From Planococcus wigleyi (GTDB taxonomy: Bacteria; Bacillota; Bacilli; Bacillales_A; Planococcaceae): a stretch of DNA of 64,000 bases. The stretch lies in NCBI RefSeq assembly GCF_014836985.1, contig NZ_JACSPU010000005.1:248001-312000 (forward strand), read 5' to 3'. Below, piece after piece: positions 61,947 through 64,000 of the stretch. The position numbers and the translations under genes are program-made. A model generated the notes under the pieces. The model was not told the DNA's origin and did no database searches. It was given only the letters and a program-made list of their open reading frames with translations. Every line of letters starts with the position of its first letter. Positions within the stretch are counted from its first letter, which is position 1.

Positions 61947-63447
61947 GGAACTCCTTTCGGTAACTGCCTGGCGACGTTCCGGTTATGCGTTTGAACACTT
62001 TGCAAAAATAGCTGTGATCCGAATAGCCGACCATTCCGCTGATGTTCGAAATGGTGACTGTACTGTTTTCCAAGAGGTCCATGGACTTCTTGATCCGCAC
62101 CCGGTTCAAGTATTCGCTGAACCCTTCTTTGTGGTGCGCACTGAAATAAGAAGACAGATACGATGCATTGAAATGAAAATGGCTGGCAATTTCAGACAGA
62201 CGGAGCGGCTCGGTATAATGCTGTTCAATATACGCCAGGATTTTATCGATGTTGTTGGCCTGCTCACCTGCTTTATTAAGCGACAGGATGTTGGTCCGCA
62301 CTTCTTCCAGGAATGCGTTGAACTGCGCCAGCGCTTCATGAACATGTTCCGCTTCGTTGATCGCCGAGAAATAACCGTATTTCTTTTGCTCGATTTCCTT
62401 GTTGTCGTATTTCATGGCATCCAGTAATACAATGATGTTGAAAACGATATTCCCTAAAAATGATTTGAATTCAAAGCTGTCGTTGTTGTATCGGCCCGCC
62501 AAATCCGCCACATGATTTTCAAGATACGAAAAAGCCGTATTGAACAGGCGGTCTTTGAACATCTCAATAAAATGATTCAAGTCAAAATTGGCTTGTTTTT
62601 CATTTTCTTTCGGCAAGTTGTCGTAGACGAATACATTCTGTTCCGGCAGATAAAATAAATACTTCTTCATCTTCACGAAGCCTTCGTCGTGGACCTTTTT
62701 GATGTCATCGATTTTATCGAACGGTTCGAACACCATCCACGTGGCAAGCGGCGTTTCGGCCGCATGGCTTTCGATGGCTCCTTTAATGGCTTCCAGCTGA
62801 TTTGGATTGAAATTCAGCAAAAGCATCGATTCCGAATCGCTGGCAGCAAACGAATAAACGGCAAGCTCTTCAAGCGGCGTCCGGTTGAACACGGCTTTCA
62901 GCTGAGCCGAATCCAGGTTGTTTCCGTGTATGCGCACCAAAACAAACCGGCTGTTAGGAAAGACCGCCCCATCCGCTGACGAGTCATAGCCGAGCAGCAT
63001 ATTTTCCAGCATTTCCTCTGTGGAACGCTTCGGCTTTTCCAGCGAATCAGCATCCTGTAAATCCGGAATTCTGTTGACGATCTGCTTTAAGATCCGCAAT
63101 AATTCGGCGCCGTTCAACTTCGGCTTCAAGATATAATCGGCGACTCCGTTCTGGAAAGTCGAGCGTACGTAATCGAAGTTTTCAAAACTGCTCAACACAA
63201 TGATTTCAAGATGAGGAAATGCTTTCTTGGCTTCTCTGACCAAATCGATGCCGTCCATAATCGGCATGACGATATCCGTCACGACAATATGCGGAGAAAA
63301 TTCCCCGATCATTTGCATCGCTTCTTTGCCATTCGACGCTTCCCCAACAATCTGAAACCCTTCCTGTTCCCAATCAATATAATTGATGATCCCTTGCCTG
63401 ATCAGCATCTCGTCATCGACAATCAACACTTTGCACATTTCCCCCAT
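61897..63447 (-). CDS. Response regulator with AraC-type DNA-binding domain (YesN type)
   Basis: 516 aa; ATG 63447 lies 7 bases after AAGGGGG. Receiver domain 1-120 with D11/D12, phosphoacceptor Asp58 (VVTDIVMPIMDG) and Lys in ILKPK; a ~270-residue linker of unknown fold; AraC helix-turn-helix at about 410-500 (RLSEIASHFHFNASYLSSYF, VRIKKSMDLLENSTVTISNI, VGYSDHSYFCKVFKRITGTS). First gene of the galactoside locus; controls the ABC transporter and probably the hydrolases. Confidence 0.93.
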   Translation of the reverse strand: MGEMCKVLIVDDEMLIRQGIINYIDWEQEGFQIVGEASNGKEAMQMIGEFSPHIVVTDIVMPIMDGIDLVREAKKAFPHLEIIVLSSFENFDYVRSTFQNGVADYILKPKLNGAELLRILKQIVNRIPDLQDADSLEKPKRSTEEMLENMLLGYDSSADGAVFPNSRFVLVRIHGNNLDSAQLKAVFNRTPLEELAVYSFAASDSESMLLLNFNPNQLEAIKGAIESHAAETPLATWMVFEPFDKIDDIKKVHDEGFVKMKKYLFYLPEQNVFVYDNLPKENEKQANFDLNHFIEMFKDRLFNTAFSYLENHVADLAGRYNNDSFEFKSFLGNIVFNIIVLLDAMKYDNKEIEQKKYGYFSAINEAEHVHEALAQFNAFLEEVRTNILSLNKAGEQANNIDKILAYIEQHYTEPLRLSEIASHFHFNASYLSSYFSAHHKEGFSEYLNRVRIKKSMDLLENSTVTISNISGMVGYSDHSYFCKVFKRITGTSPGSYRKEFRVRHENEEKGLSHLTK

Positions 63448-63682
63448 GAATATACCCCCTTAAAATGTAACCCATAAGAAAAAAACTGGACCTGAATAGC
63501 CTCTTCATTCGGCACCTGCTTCTATTTCTCTTGTGCCAATCTACAGACATAGTACCACTTTTTATTGATCAGCGACAAAAAACCTCCTTTCAGGCGCTAA
63601 TCTTCTGCTTGAAGGAGTATCTGGAATCTTTTTGAAACGTTTCTTCGCTCCTGCCGTATAACAGGTACGAGGAGGTGCGTGT

Positions 63683-63844
63683 ATGATGAATGAATTTTTC
63701 TTCCTGATTCCGATAGTGACCATTCTTTTTTATTTAGTGGTATTCGGCTTTGTGATTTATGCCGTGGTCACCGGCCTGAGATTGGCGAAAGAGCGCAACG
63801 AGCAGTTGAAAGCGATTGCTGAAGAATTGAAGCGGAGACCGTAG
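63683..63844 (+). CDS. Small single-pass membrane protein
   Basis: 53 aa: ATG 63683 with GAGGAGGTGCGTGT upstream. MMNEFFFLIPIVTILFYLVV starts one membrane helix (to about residue 29), followed by a charged cytoplasmic tail (RLAKERNEQLKAIAEELKRR). Similar tiny membrane proteins are common in Bacillales and have no known role. Divergent from the response regulator. Confidence 0.75.
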   Translation: MMNEFFFLIPIVTILFYLVVFGFVIYAVVTGLRLAKERNEQLKAIAEELKRRP

Positions 63845-63857
63845 TTCTCGAGAGGGG

Positions 63858-64000
63858 TTGGAAGATGTGGGATTGATCCGGTGGCTGTTTTTTGAAAAGA
63901 AGCATTTGGCTTATACGGTTTTTGGCGATGATATGTACTATAAAGCAGCTGGCAAGCTCACCGCTCACGGTGTCGCTTACGATGCAGTATTGAAAGTGAA
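63858..64000 (+). CDS. Start of a small hypothetical protein (cut by window edge)
   Basis: Frame open from TTG 63858 (GTG 63867 is the better-spaced alternative behind GAGAGGGG) to the end: LIRWLFFEKKHLAYTVFGDD, MYYKAAGKLTAHGVAYDAVL. The segment resembles short Bacillales proteins with a ...HGV.YD... pattern, but it is too short to name. Only 15 bases separate it from the small membrane protein, so the two may be co-transcribed. Confidence 0.6.
   Translation, partial: MEDVGLIRWLFFEKKHLAYTVFGDDMYYKAAGKLTAHGVAYDAVLKV

Noticed and set aside
61110..62427. Two plus-strand frames of more than 210 codons opposite the histidine kinase and response regulator.
   Set aside because: Antisense shadows of strongly supported genes; no RBS and no recognisable domain.

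Overview
The window reads as chromosomal DNA of a low-to-mid GC Gram-positive bacterium (Firmicutes/Bacillota). The evidence is strong AGGAGG-type ribosome binding sites, frequent GTG/TTG starts, lipoproteins with LAAC/LAGC lipoboxes, a CcpA-type carbon catabolite logic (cre-like sites), a glpF-glpK operon with a terminator leader, a YesM/YesN-type two-component pair, and dispersed GC-rich hairpin repeats bounded by AAGTTGAACTA arms. Together these suggest Planococcus or a close Planococcaceae relative; that placement is inference, as no rRNA or other marker gene is present. No tRNA, rRNA, CRISPR array, prophage or complete insertion sequence was seen.

Layout. 1-2.7 kb: a partial gene, a membrane-anchored nuclease with a long charged coiled coil, and a secreted protein with two peptidoglycan-binding repeats. 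2.7-5.4 kb: glpK and glpF (minus strand) behind a cre-overlapped promoter and a leader terminator. 5.5-11.6 kb: single-gene units (aldo/keto reductase, amidase, aromatic acid exporter-like protein, luciferase-like monooxygenase, alpha/beta hydrolase of the MetX type). 12.3-14.8 kb: a SWIM zinc-finger protein and a compact toxin-antitoxin pair (HicA-like toxin, Phd-like antitoxin). 14.9-19.7 kb: an A+T-rich, probably acquired three-gene unit (large GT4 glycosyltransferase, MGT-type glycosyltransferase, NCS2 nucleobase permease). 20-24.5 kb: two orphan genes, a phenol-hydroxylase-type flavoprotein and a lipoprotein sugar dehydrogenase of the GSDH type. 24.7-26.5 kb: a decayed strip with a broken ABC permease, a hairpin element with inverted ends, a broken small gene and duplicated ~100 bp hairpin repeats.

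26.5-39.3 kb is the most interesting part: a GAF/PucR regulator divergent from two MaoC-fold proteins, a thiolase-like protein without the nucleophilic cysteine, a zinc-ribbon/OB-fold DUF35 protein and two acyl-CoA dehydrogenases, followed by an aldehyde dehydrogenase, an acyl-CoA ligase, two SDRs and a MarR regulator. The six-gene core has the same parts as the actinobacterial igr (steroid side-chain) operon: heteromeric acyl-CoA dehydrogenase, heteromeric hydratase and Ltp2-DUF35 retro-aldolase. Here the ChsH2-type protein is split into two genes. I infer a thiolase-independent, aldolytic removal of a short acyl-CoA from a branched acyl-CoA substrate.

39.5-49.6 kb: a PH-domain protein, a sugar:proton symporter with a cre site, a seven-repeat RCC1 propeller, a lipoprotein, and a hydantoinase-type operon (XRE-cupin regulator, hyuA, hyuB, cupin, NCS1 permease). 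49.9-63.4 kb: a galactoside locus on the minus strand, running response regulator, histidine kinase, ABC binding protein, two permeases, then GH36 alpha-galactosidase and GH35 and GH42 beta-galactosidases. It has no ATPase gene, so the transporter probably uses a shared MsmX-like ATPase. The window ends in a small membrane protein and a truncated reading frame.
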